Part shown: one piece after another, positions 1 to 6,740 of the stretch | How positions within the stretch are numbered: position 1 is the stretch's first letter | Layout of the letters: every line of letters starts with the position of its first letter | DNA from: Clostridiales bacterium | GTDB taxonomy: Bacteria; Bacillota; Clostridia; Oscillospirales; Acutalibacteraceae | Assembly (NCBI GenBank): GCA_019419895.1 | Contig: JAHZIE010000081.1 | Coordinates: 1-10,079 of the forward strand | Reading direction: 5' to 3' | Length of the DNA: 10,079 nucleotides | Notes under the pieces: generated by a model | Seen by the model: the letters and a program-made list of their open reading frames with translations, nothing else | Told to the model about the DNA's origin: nothing | Database searches by the model: none | Made by a program: the position numbers and the translations under genes

Positions 1-867
1 AAAATACTTTTGGAAAAAGGGATATGCTATCATAATAGGCCCTATGGTAAAGAGAAGCAAGGCCATTCTTGCCGTCTCATCAGGAGATTCCTTAAGCATC
101 ATCAATTCCTCAGCGGAAAGGTATTCCATCCTCTCCTGCAGGAACTTCAGATTATTTTCCACCCGGATCAGCATCAATTGGAGGGTGGAATAATCAGGAT
201 TATTTATGTAGAGAAACGCTGTCTGCCATTCATTCCAATGGGTAACCGCCGACATAAATCCAATTGCCGCCAGCACCGGGAGCATAATCGGCATAACAAT
301 CCGGAAAAACAGGTAAAATTCCCCCGCGCCGTCAATCTTTGCCGCGTCTATCAAGGAATCCGGCACATTGGACTGGATGAACGTCCGCATGATAATACAG
401 TTAAAGGCCGTCACCGCGCCGGGGACAATCAGAACCAAAAGGTTATCCCGCATATTCCATACACCGGTATTGATCAGATAGCTGGACATCATGCCGCCAT
501 TAAACAGCATAGTAATCAGGATGTAAATGGTCATGAACTTGCGGAACATGAAATCCTTACGGCTGAGGGCATAGGCGAACATGCTGGTGAGTATCAGCGT
601 CAGCGCCGTGCCGCACACCACCTCGTAAATAGTGACCAGATAAGACTGTACCAGCTGCCCCTTGAAGGTTCCCACATATTCAAACGCCTTCAGCGACCAT
701 TCCTGCGGAAAAAAGCTGAATCCCTTTGCGTTGATGCTCGCCTCGCTGCTGAAGGAAACAATGACAATCAGCAGCATCGGCAGCAGGCAGAGCGCCGCGT
801 AAATTCCCAAGACAATACACAGAACCGTTTGACCCACGCCAAACTTTTTTCTCTTTCTTCGTTCCAT
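1..867 (-). CDS. ABC sugar transporter permease, YtcP-like (CUT1 family), 3' end cut by window edge
   Basis: Inner-membrane subunit of a carbohydrate ABC importer; it would pair with the upstream LplB-like permease. The frame is open from the ATG at 867 to base 1, giving 289 residues (MERRKRKKFG ... YPFFQKYF). YtcP-family proteins normally end about ten residues after the FFQKYF motif, so nearly all of the gene is present. Hydrophobic segments lie at about 12-38, 74-100, 110-130, 140-165, 190-210 and 265-283. The EAA loop that contacts the ATPase is at about 171-193 (DAAKIDGAGEF...FFRIVMP). The start at 867 is supported by AGGAAAGG about 10 bases upstream; another ATG at 874 is out of frame. 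It begins 42 bases after the LplB-like stop with no terminator between, so the two are co-transcribed. The substrate cannot be read from the sequence; this family usually imports oligosaccharides or uronate-containing sugars. The family call is firm. Confidence 0.93.
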   Translation of the reverse strand, partial: MERRKRKKFGVGQTVLCIVLGIYAALCLLPMLLIVIVSFSSEASINAKGFSFFPQEWSLKAFEYVGTFKGQLVQSYLVTIYEVVCGTALTLILTSMFAYALSRKDFMFRKFMTIYILITMLFNGGMMSSYLINTGVWNMRDNLLVLIVPGAVTAFNCIIMRTFIQSNVPDSLIDAAKIDGAGEFYLFFRIVMPIMLPVLAAIGFMSAVTHWNEWQTAFLYINNPDYSTLQLMLIRVENNLKFLQERMEYLSAEELMMLKESPDETARMALLLFTIGPIMIAYPFFQKYF

Positions 868-909
868 TCTCCATTACCCTTTCCTAACAGTCTGCAAAAG
901 CCTGCAAGC

Positions 910-1839
910 TTAAAACAGGGATTTGTCCGGATCCCACCTTCTCACCAAAAGATTGGCAATCACAACCATAATACAGCCGATGACGGATTGAAAGAAGGTA
1001 ACAGCCGCCGTCATACCGAAATTGGAGCTTCCCCCCGTTAAGGCGTTCATAACATAGGAATCAATTGTCTGGGTTGTGGGGTAAAGAGCGCCGACATTCT
1101 TGGTAACCTGATAAAACAGGCCGGTATTGGAGGTCATGATGCCACCCAGCCCCATTAGGAGCATGATGCTAATCATGGAGGTCAGCATCGGGAGGGTAAT
1201 GTAACGTATCTTCTGCCATTTTGACGCCCCATCCAGCTCGGCCGCCTCAAACACCTCCTGATCCATACCGGCCAGCGCCGATAAGTAGAGGATGGAACCG
1301 TATCCAATATTTTTCCAGAGGTTGACGATAGTCAGGATAACGGGCCAGTATTTTGGTTCCGTATACCAGGAAATTTCCTCCATGCCAAGAGAGGCCATAA
1401 TGTGGTTGATCATTCCATTATTACCGTCAAGCAACGCTTTCACAATATAAGTCACCGCAATCCAGGAAATAAAGGTGGGCAGAATCATCATTGTCTGGGA
1501 AATCTTTGAAAAACGCTTGAGCCTGCATTCGTTCAGCGCGATGGCCAGCGCCACATTGCATACCGTCCCGGTAATGGTGAAAATCAGGTAATACCCCACC
1601 GTATTTCGTATCATCCTCCAGGTGGTATCCGCCGACGCAAAAAGGAACTTGAAATTCTCTAATCCAACCCACGGACTGCCCCAGATGCCGTCTGAAAAAT
1701 TAAACTTTTTAAACGCTACCACCAGGCCTCCCATAGGCATGTAGGCAAACATAAAAATCAATACCATCGCGGGCAATGCCATTAAAAGCAGCGCCTTATG
1801 CTTATAGGTATTTTTTAAAAACGCCTTCATCTGCTGCAT
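910..1839 (-). CDS. ABC sugar transporter permease, LplB-like (CUT1 family)
   Basis: Membrane-spanning permease, partner of the downstream YtcP-like protein in a carbohydrate importer. It is 309 residues long from the ATG at 1839, the usual length for the family. A basic N-terminus (KAFLKNTYKHK) precedes a first membrane helix at about 16-38. Further helices lie at about 80-102, 115-137, 165-190, 217-240 and 276-299. The EAA loop is at about 195-217 (EVFEAAELDGASKWQKI...ITLP), and the protein ends RRWDPDKSLF, typical of LplB proteins. Two starts are possible: the ATG at 1839 sits only 0-3 bases after AGGAGAGG, while the ATG at 1830 (MKAFLKN) has it at a better 9-12 bases, so the real protein may be 306 residues. 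It is the first gene of the permease operon, downstream of a regulatory region. The family call is firm; the transported sugar is unknown. Confidence 0.94.
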   Translation of the reverse strand: MQQMKAFLKNTYKHKALLLMALPAMVLIFMFAYMPMGGLVVAFKKFNFSDGIWGSPWVGLENFKFLFASADTTWRMIRNTVGYYLIFTITGTVCNVALAIALNECRLKRFSKISQTMMILPTFISWIAVTYIVKALLDGNNGMINHIMASLGMEEISWYTEPKYWPVILTIVNLWKNIGYGSILYLSALAGMDQEVFEAAELDGASKWQKIRYITLPMLTSMISIMLLMGLGGIMTSNTGLFYQVTKNVGALYPTTQTIDSYVMNALTGGSSNFGMTAAVTFFQSVIGCIMVVIANLLVRRWDPDKSLF

Positions 1840-1894
1840 CCTCTCCTACTTCTAGATTTCTCAAAACCGCCGAATTATCTATAATCACCACCTT

Positions 1895-1910
1895 CATATT
1901 AGCTAATATG
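1895..1910. promoter_or_regulatory. 16-base perfect palindrome, operator-like
   Basis: CATATTAGCTAATATG is identical to its own reverse complement. It falls about 20-35 bases downstream of the transcription start predicted from the promoter at 1938-1966, and 55 bases before the LplB-like start. A second, 10-base palindrome (AATAATTATT, 1914-1923) lies next to it. The placement fits a dimeric repressor roadblock site or a leader hairpin. No known protein can be assigned. Confidence 0.4.
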
Positions 1911-1937
1911 CTAAATAATTATTCTTTGTATAGTCAT

Positions 1938-1966
1938 ATTTTACACAGTTTAACGCATTCTCACAA
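1938..1966 (-). promoter_or_regulatory. Candidate sigma-A-type promoter of the permease operon
   Basis: On the minus strand, TTGTGA (1966-1961) is followed after exactly 17 bases by TAAAAT (1943-1938): 4 of 6 and 5 of 6 matches to the consensus. Transcription would start near 1931, giving a leader of about 90 bases before the LplB-like gene. The imperfect -35 box would suit an activator-dependent promoter. This is motif matching only. Confidence 0.45.
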
Positions 1967-1985
1967 TACGATTTATCCTAGAAAA

Positions 1986-2025
1986 TGGGTAAATTTCCGG
2001 TGGGTAAATATCGCTTTTTTACCCA
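1986..2025. promoter_or_regulatory. TGGGTAAA repeat cluster, candidate activator binding region
   Basis: TGGGTAAA occurs at 1986-1993 and 2001-2008 as a direct repeat with a 15-base period. It occurs again inverted (TTTACCCA) at 2018-2025. Relative to the predicted start at about 1931, these lie at roughly -55 to -94, where AraC-type activators commonly bind. The second and third copies could also form an 8-base-pair hairpin with a 9-base loop. The neighbouring YesN-like regulator is the obvious candidate binder, by inference only. Confidence 0.4.
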
Positions 2026-2267
2026 AAAAATCCCCCGCTGGGAATCAGGTAACCAGCCCATCCCTTTGAAAGATTATCCTAAAAAACGCTTAAAATAAAG
2101 GAAATTCACAGCATATCAAGCACAGAAAAACAATCAATTTACTACTCATTTACTACAAATCACATAGAGCCTTGTTTATGACGAAAAAAGTTAATCTTTG
2201 TCAATTCCTTTACCGTAGGCACTTGAAAAGTGGGGATTGACAAAGGGAAAAAACGAAAAAATAGAAA

Positions 2268-2304
2268 AAGGGATATTCCAATTCAGCATTTTGGAATATC
2301 CCTT
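2268..2304 (-). terminator. Factor-independent terminator after the kinase gene
   Basis: Perfect 13-base inverted arms, AAGGGATATTCCA (2268-2280) and TGGAATATCCCTT (2292-2304), extend by one further A-T pair to leave a 9-base loop. On the minus strand the stem is followed by a T-rich run (TTTTCTATTTTTTCG, from 2267 down). It ends the regulator-kinase transcript about 140 bases after the kinase stop. A run of T (2311-2316) on the other side makes weaker plus-strand activity possible. Confidence 0.85.
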
Positions 2305-2328
2305 GATTACTTTTTTATTAAACTAAAA

Positions 2329-2391
2329 TCACCGAAAAATTAATATTTTCCCTTTCCTGCCCTTTTTCTCCTCCCATGGTGCTTTTTTCAC
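2329..2391 (-). CDS. Possible 20-residue basic peptide (speculative small ORF)
   Basis: A GTG at 2391 opens a short frame reading MKKAPWEEKKGRKGKILIFR, ending in TGA (2331-2329). AAAAGGAG (2405-2398) lies 6 bases upstream, which is ideal ribosome binding spacing. It sits 55 bases after the kinase stop and 25 bases before the terminator, so it would be the last gene of the regulator-kinase transcript. The peptide is rich in Lys/Arg with a hydrophobic end. A frame this short with a good ribosome site can occur by chance in purine-rich DNA, and no family is recognised, so this is a lead and not a firm gene. Confidence 0.2.
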   Translation of the reverse strand: MKKAPWEEKKGRKGKILIFR

Positions 2392-2446
2392 GTAGGGCTC
2401 CTTTTCCCTATGAGGGACAGCTCAGGCAATGGGTAATTTTCCGTCG

Positions 2447-4273
2447 TTATTTCTGTACTTTAGGTACAATTACTACCGCGTTGACCCATCCATCCTCCGC
2501 CCGTTCAAAGCGCAGACGGTATTTTTCACCAAATTTCATCTGAATTCTCTGGTTGACATTGCGTATTCCTAAGCCGCCGGAATCCTTAGAGATGTTTTTA
2601 ATGCCTGCCAGGTGGCGGTTGATTTCCTCCACATCGGTATTTAGCCCATTGTCATGAACAACAATTTCAATGCTGTTCTCCTTCTCCCGGAAAATAATCT
2701 GAATTTCCCCATTGCCATTTTCCATATCCGCCCCGTGGGTCACACTGTTTTCCACCAGCGGCTGAATGATCATTTTTGGGATCAACCATTGCTCAGGATC
2801 CAATTCCATTTCAACATCCAGATTCAGCCGATCCTCATAACGAAGCTGTTGGATGCGGATATAATTTTGGATCATCTCCAATTCCTTAGCAATGGGAACC
2901 ATTTCATCCAGATTCTTAATATTATACCTCATCAGAGACGCAAGGGAGGACAGCGTTTCCGCGATGTCGTCCTGGCCCCTCATCAGGGAAATACAGCACA
3001 CCGAATCCAATGTATTATACACAAAGTGAGGATTAATTTGTGCCTGGAGAGTTTTCATTTCAGCAATTTTCTGCCGCTGGGTGGAATAATAAACCTCCTC
3101 AATCAGCTGTTCCAAGCTCTCCATCAGATGATTATAGCTCTCATACATCACCCTAACCTCATCTGTTTTTACACCGTCGCAGGGGATAAGCTCCAGACGC
3201 CTGCTGTTTTTCATATGATCCGAAAGTCTCCGAATAGGATTTACAACACTTTTGGAAATAACCGCAATTAAAAACGCGCCCGCACCTATCATAACGACCA
3301 CAACCACCGCGATGATTTGAACGGTTCCATCGGCAATTCGTTCCACGTCGGCAGTGGGAATCATGGTGATCAGCGTGAGCCCCTCTTGCAAGTCAGTCCT
3401 CTTCGCCAGATGCTGCGCGCCATCCAGGCTGATATATTGAAGAGAACCTTCCTCCTGACGGTCGCTTTCCAGTCTGGAAACGTCAAACAGCTCGGAGAGC
3501 AGCATTCCCTCCATGTCTTTTCCCCCTTCGGAATAAATCACCTGCTGGGAGCTGTCCGCCAAAATGATTTTTGTCCCCTCGGTGAGTTCCCCGGCGTTGA
3601 TTTTTTGACGGATCCAGGAGACATCCATACCGAAAAAAATAACTCCTAAGGTATGATTCTGCACCCGGTTTCCCACATAAACCATTTGGCTGAGCTCTTT
3701 GGCGATAAAAATCATGTCATTGCCCGGCAGACGGAACCAGTACGGTTCCCCCTTCAGCTCCTTTGCCTTTTTATACCAAGCCTCCCCGCTAACCTCCTGG
3801 TTGGAAAAGATCATTGGCGTTGTGGTAGAAGCTCCCTGAAGCAGAGACTGGATATCTCGGCTCCAACAGATAGAGGAAAATTCCATGCTGTCATCCAGGA
3901 ACAAAAACGCTTTGTATTTCGGAATAGCATCCCCAATGGTCACATTAAAATAAGTCTTGAACTGATTCTTTGCCAGCTCATATTTAGGAAATTCCTCGAT
4001 CAAATTCCCGCTATATTCTGAGAGATTGGCGACCATTCCCGACTGCTCGCTGTTGATAATATCCATTGCCAAAGAAATTCTTGCCAGCAAATCATCCACA
4101 TTGGCGGCATTGTTGTCCACCACCGTGCTTAGAGAAGATTTTAGGGAGGTTTCCACATTGTTTTTAAAATACAGATATAAGGTAGATCCCATAATGATAA
4201 TCAGCGCAATTGAAATTGCGATAAAACTCCACGCCACTTGCCTGGTCAGACCAATTCTTCGCTTTTCTTTCAT
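2447..4273 (-). CDS. Sensor histidine kinase, YesM-like (His_kinase/HATPase_c)
   Basis: Membrane sensor kinase that detects an external signal, probably a sugar, and phosphorylates the response regulator encoded just upstream. It has 608 residues. A first membrane helix at about 14-36 is followed by a large extracytoplasmic sensing region (about 37-317, likely a double-Cache fold), a second helix (about 318-340) and a HAMP linker (about 341-395). The histidine kinase domain shows INPHFVYNTLD with the phospho-acceptor His at 416. The ATP-binding domain shows PLVENS (Asn509), HDNG (Asp541) and SGGLGIRNV (565-573). These are the motifs of the LytS/YesM class. The ATG overlaps the regulator stop (ATGA), which implies translational coupling. 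The protein appears intact and full length. It is the last substantial gene before the terminator at 2268-2304. Confidence 0.95.
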   Translation of the reverse strand: MKEKRRIGLTRQVAWSFIAISIALIIIMGSTLYLYFKNNVETSLKSSLSTVVDNNAANVDDLLARISLAMDIINSEQSGMVANLSEYSGNLIEEFPKYELAKNQFKTYFNVTIGDAIPKYKAFLFLDDSMEFSSICWSRDIQSLLQGASTTTPMIFSNQEVSGEAWYKKAKELKGEPYWFRLPGNDMIFIAKELSQMVYVGNRVQNHTLGVIFFGMDVSWIRQKINAGELTEGTKIILADSSQQVIYSEGGKDMEGMLLSELFDVSRLESDRQEEGSLQYISLDGAQHLAKRTDLQEGLTLITMIPTADVERIADGTVQIIAVVVVVMIGAGAFLIAVISKSVVNPIRRLSDHMKNSRRLELIPCDGVKTDEVRVMYESYNHLMESLEQLIEEVYYSTQRQKIAEMKTLQAQINPHFVYNTLDSVCCISLMRGQDDIAETLSSLASLMRYNIKNLDEMVPIAKELEMIQNYIRIQQLRYEDRLNLDVEMELDPEQWLIPKMIIQPLVENSVTHGADMENGNGEIQIIFREKENSIEIVVHDNGLNTDVEEINRHLAGIKNISKDSGGLGIRNVNQRIQMKFGEKYRLRFERAEDGWVNAVVIVPKVQK

Positions 4274-5355
4274 AACTTCCCGCTCTCTCCCACCTCTTTC
4301 GCCGCCGTTCTCACCATGGCGCGATATTCGGACGGCGTAAGATTCTGGCTTTTCTTAAACACCTTCGCAAAGTAATTGGGGCTGGCATAGCCCACAATAG
4401 AGGCAATATCGTTAATAGAGATTTCCGTATCCCGGAGAAGCTCTATTGCTTTATTTAAACGGATAGCAGAAATATAAGCGCTCATAGTGCAGCCGCTGTA
4501 CTGGCTGAAAAGCTTGCCGATATAGTCGGGAGAAAAATTAAATTTATCCGCCACGCTGGACACATTGAAATCCGGATCCCCATAGCTATCCTGGATATAC
4601 GCTTTAATCTTTTCCATCATGTTGTGGTAATAGTCATCCTTTTTCTTATTTCCGAACTGAAGGACATCAAAATACAGTTTACTGGTAAAGGTAACCATAT
4701 CCATCTTCTTTTTGAGTTCTTCAAGCTCATGAAAGGTTTTCGGCTTTCTTTTATTGGTAATTTCGCCGTCAATCCCAGCGTATTCCAAGTAATTATACAG
4801 GATATTAATCAGCTTGAAGCAGGCTTCCTTCACAACGGCAAAATCCCCTACAGAACAATTGGTGAACTTCTCAAAAAAGGCGACAAAATAATCTACCTCT
4901 CCAATTTTGAGATGCTTGATAATTTCCTTTTCCGCATCCTTATTTCGGAGAAGGTTTTGAAAATAATCCTTATTTTTGTAATTTTCCGCCAGCTGCGCCA
5001 GAACATCACTGAGGATAGCGACCTTCTTTTTATTGATAGGCTTGAGAATATAATCATTGACATGGTATTTCAGCGCCAGCTGCGCGGTAGAAAAATCCTC
5101 ATAGGCGCTTAAAAAAATTATATAAACATCGCACATAGATTCCCGGATCCTTTTGCACAGCTCGGTTCCGTCCATGCCCGGCATTTTGATATCGGTTATG
5201 ATTACATCAGGATTTGTCTCCATCGCCATTTGATAAGCCTGAATCCCATTAAACGCCTCTGCGACAATCTCATATCCCAGCGCATTCCAGTTAATGAGTG
5301 CACGCAAGCATTTCCCCACATTCACGTCATCATCAACAAGCATCACTTTCAACAT
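4270..5355 (-). CDS. Response regulator with AraC-type DNA-binding domain, YesN-like
   Basis: Cytoplasmic transcription regulator, partner of the overlapping YesM-like kinase; probably activates the permease operon downstream. It has 361 residues. The receiver domain (about 1-120) has the acidic cluster DDD at 8-10, the phospho-acceptor Asp55 in ITDIKMPGMDG, Ser83 and Lys105 (ILKPIN). A helical linker of about 125-240 follows. The AraC double helix-turn-helix spans about 248-350, with SVADKFNFSPDYIGKLF as the first motif and INDIASIVGYASPNYFAKVF as the second, then LTPSEYR. The start is supported by AAAGGA 8 bases before the ATG. It is the first gene of the regulator-kinase operon and has the normal family length. 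The role is well supported by family; which promoter it binds is inferred from proximity. Confidence 0.95.
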   Translation of the reverse strand: MLKVMLVDDDVNVGKCLRALINWNALGYEIVAEAFNGIQAYQMAMETNPDVIITDIKMPGMDGTELCKRIRESMCDVYIIFLSAYEDFSTAQLALKYHVNDYILKPINKKKVAILSDVLAQLAENYKNKDYFQNLLRNKDAEKEIIKHLKIGEVDYFVAFFEKFTNCSVGDFAVVKEACFKLINILYNYLEYAGIDGEITNKRKPKTFHELEELKKKMDMVTFTSKLYFDVLQFGNKKKDDYYHNMMEKIKAYIQDSYGDPDFNVSSVADKFNFSPDYIGKLFSQYSGCTMSAYISAIRLNKAIELLRDTEISINDIASIVGYASPNYFAKVFKKSQNLTPSEYRAMVRTAAKEVGESGKL

Positions 5356-5393
5356 AACGACGGTCCTTTCCGTTTGTTTTAATATTATAATTC

Positions 5394-5399
5394 ATTATA
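5394..5399 (-). promoter_or_regulatory. Candidate -10 box for the regulator-kinase operon
   Basis: A perfect TATAAT on the minus strand lies about 40 bases before the regulator start, but no good -35 hexamer lies at 16-18 bases (the best nearby TTTACA is 22 bases away). The surrounding DNA is so AT-rich that a chance match is quite possible. Confidence 0.3.
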
Positions 5400-5609
5400 C
5401 ATAAAATCATATAATAATTACAGTGTAAAAATCCGACGCAATAGCAATTATCCGTTTCTCCCTATACATTTTTGACAAATTCGTGCTTTTTCTGCTTTTT
5501 ATTTCATAAAACTATGTCTATTTTTTCACTCTGACAATTTTCTACATTTTCAAACAGAAGCCCATCCTTTTCCTAGCCGTCTCTTCCCCCTGAAAACAAA
5601 GATTGCTTC

Positions 5610-5638
5610 TTTTCAAAATCAGCGGGATATGCTATCAT
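5610..5638 (+). promoter_or_regulatory. Candidate extended -10 promoter of the acetyltransferase gene
   Basis: TGCTATCAT (5630-5638) combines a TG extension with TATCAT, 5 of 6 matches to the -10 consensus. TTTTCA (5610-5615) lies 17 bases upstream as a weak -35. The predicted start near 5645 leaves a leader of about 29 bases before the ATG at 5674. Confidence 0.45.
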
Positions 5639-5673
5639 GATGCTCATACCATTTTTCCATGGAGGATGCTATT

Positions 5674-6291
5674 ATGGAACTGCGGATTCAGGAGTTCAAC
5701 AAAAAAGATATTAAACAGGCCATTCAGTTTTCAATTACAGGGATGCATTTTTCCTGGTACATGGACAGTAAGCTGCTTCTCAATTTATATGGAAGGTATT
5801 TCTGGTATCTGGAATTTACCCGAGCTACCCAAGTGATCGCGGCATATAAGGGGAAGAAGCTTGCGGGCGTATTGCTGGCAGAAATAAAAGGCGAGCCAAA
5901 AAAATATACTTCTTTCTGGAAATCCTTGTATGTAAAATTCTTCAATCTCCTCCAACGGCTTTTTTCAAAAGGAGGCGTCGGCGTCTACGACCAAGCAAAT
6001 AAAGAAATGCTGTTGCAATACCTAAAAAGGAATTCACCCGACGGGGAGATTCTCTTTTTGGCGGCAAATCCTGAAATCAAGGTAAAAGGAATTGGAAGCC
6101 TGCTGCTTGGTGAATTGGAACGGAGGGAAAAAGACAAAACCATCTATTTGTATACAGATAACGCCTGCACCTACCAATTTTATGATCACAGAGGTTTTGA
6201 ACGAGTTGGAGAAAAGTCTGTCATTTTGCAGCTGGGAAGAAAAAGAGTCCATCTTCGGTGCTTCATGTACAGCAAAAAATTCAGGGGATGA
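5674..6291 (+). CDS. GNAT-family N-acetyltransferase
   Basis: Soluble enzyme expected to move an acetyl group from acetyl-CoA to an amine; the acceptor is unknown. It has 205 residues. The acetyl-CoA binding motif A is in the second half: FLAANPEIKVKGIGSLLL (about 128-145), with the glycine-rich turn KGIGS replacing the usual R/Q-x-x-G-x-G/A. Then come YLYTDNACTYQFYDHRGF (158-175) and ERVGE, the strand-helix-strand typical of motif B. The N-terminal half (about 20-110) has more aromatic residues and is longer than in minimal GNATs. The start at 5674 is chosen because GGAGG (5661-5665) sits 8 bases before it; the ATG at 5659 lacks such a site. It appears to be a single-gene unit, divergent from the regulator, with no clear link to the sugar genes. 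Confidence 0.85.
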   Translation: MELRIQEFNKKDIKQAIQFSITGMHFSWYMDSKLLLNLYGRYFWYLEFTRATQVIAAYKGKKLAGVLLAEIKGEPKKYTSFWKSLYVKFFNLLQRLFSKGGVGVYDQANKEMLLQYLKRNSPDGEILFLAANPEIKVKGIGSLLLGELERREKDKTIYLYTDNACTYQFYDHRGFERVGEKSVILQLGRKRVHLRCFMYSKKFRG

Positions 6292-6517
6292 GTTCTTCCT
6301 TATCTTTTCAATTTCCCGTTTTAAATAGGGAGGGCTGTTCCCGAAGAATGGCAGATTTTCCCAGCGGCATGGCTGTTCCTTTGATCCATTTCCTGCTTTC
6401 TCCATCTTTCTGAGTCCCCTTCTTTCTCATCCTTTTCTATTTTTTACTTGTCATCTTTCCTCCATCTTTTTGCCGCGGCTCTCGCTTTTACTTTCTGAAT
6501 ATTCTAAGCTACAAACA
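6292..6517. other. Pyrimidine-rich intergenic stretch downstream of the acetyltransferase
   Basis: About 225 bases strongly biased to C and T on the plus strand. I see no convincing gene, structured RNA or repeat. An open frame on the minus strand (6405-6034) begins here but mostly runs antisense to the acetyltransferase, so it is taken as a shadow. Confidence 0.5.
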
Positions 6518-6554
6518 AAAAATCCCATTGCTTTTGAAAGGCAATGGGATTTTT
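6518..6554. terminator. Bidirectional terminator between two convergent genes
   Basis: Perfect 14-base arms AAAAATCCCATTGC-type (6518-6531) and the complementary GCAATGGGATTTTT (6541-6554) enclose a short loop that can pair further at TT/AA. Each strand ends in a T run after the stem. It lies between the convergent acetyltransferase (stop 6291) and the 627-residue protein (stop 6741), and can serve both transcripts. Confidence 0.88.
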
Positions 6555-6740
6555 ACATATTGATCCAAGCAAGGAAATGGCGGGTTCATCTGTAGTCATA
6601 GAGAAACGCGGGAAATCTGAAACAGGAACAATTTGAGTTTTCACTCCATCCCTTTCCTTCAGAACGTGATAGTCCTGCCGAACAAACCCTTTCGGAACCA
6701 CACTTGGCCTGCCTTCATAATTGGAAATCAGCTTTTCCGC

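Larger units (their letters stand above)
1840..2446. other. Intergenic regulatory region between kinase gene and permease operon
   Basis: This 607-base AT-rich gap has no convincing long gene. Reading leftwards on the minus strand it contains: a possible 20-codon ORF (2391-2329), the kinase terminator (2268-2304), a short direct repeat (2137-2156), a TGGGTAAA repeat cluster (1986-2025), a candidate promoter (1938-1966) and a 16-base palindrome (1895-1910) in the presumed leader of the permease transcript. The remaining stretches, about 2026-2136 and 2157-2267, showed nothing I could assign. The frame that crosses 1776-2069 on the plus strand is non-coding in appearance and starts inside the permease gene. 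Confidence 0.7.
5356..5673. other. Divergent intergenic region between regulator and acetyltransferase
   Basis: A 318-base AT-rich spacer that must carry the promoters of both flanking genes. The best site for the plus-strand gene is the extended -10 element at 5630-5638. The best minus-strand element is a TATAAT at 5399-5394. Between them (about 5420-5600) lies low-complexity T-rich sequence with no strong palindrome, terminator or coding frame. Confidence 0.6.

Noticed and set aside
19..33. GGGATATGCTATCAT is repeated exactly at 5624-5638
   Set aside because: A single 15-base match in 10 kb is only mildly unexpected; one copy is inside a permease coding sequence, so it is probably coincidence.
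10..1041. 343-codon open frame on the plus strand
   Set aside because: It lies antisense to both permease genes, which have clear family motifs, and its product is a low-complexity His/Gln/Arg-rich shadow.
2081..2094. Catabolite-repression (cre)-like sequence centred on AAACGCTT
   Set aside because: The core matches but three of the conserved outer positions differ, and the region is A-rich.
2654..3271. 205-codon plus-strand frame and others within 2654-4340
   Set aside because: Antisense shadows of the kinase gene; composition rich in His/Ile/Asn with no domain.
5472..5477. Perfect TTGACA on the plus strand
   Set aside because: No acceptable -10 box at 16-18 bases and it lies about 200 bases from the acetyltransferase start, where a better extended -10 exists.
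6034..6405. 123-codon minus-strand frame with a plausible ribosome site before 6405
   Set aside because: About two thirds is antisense to the acetyltransferase's conserved motif region; no family recognised.
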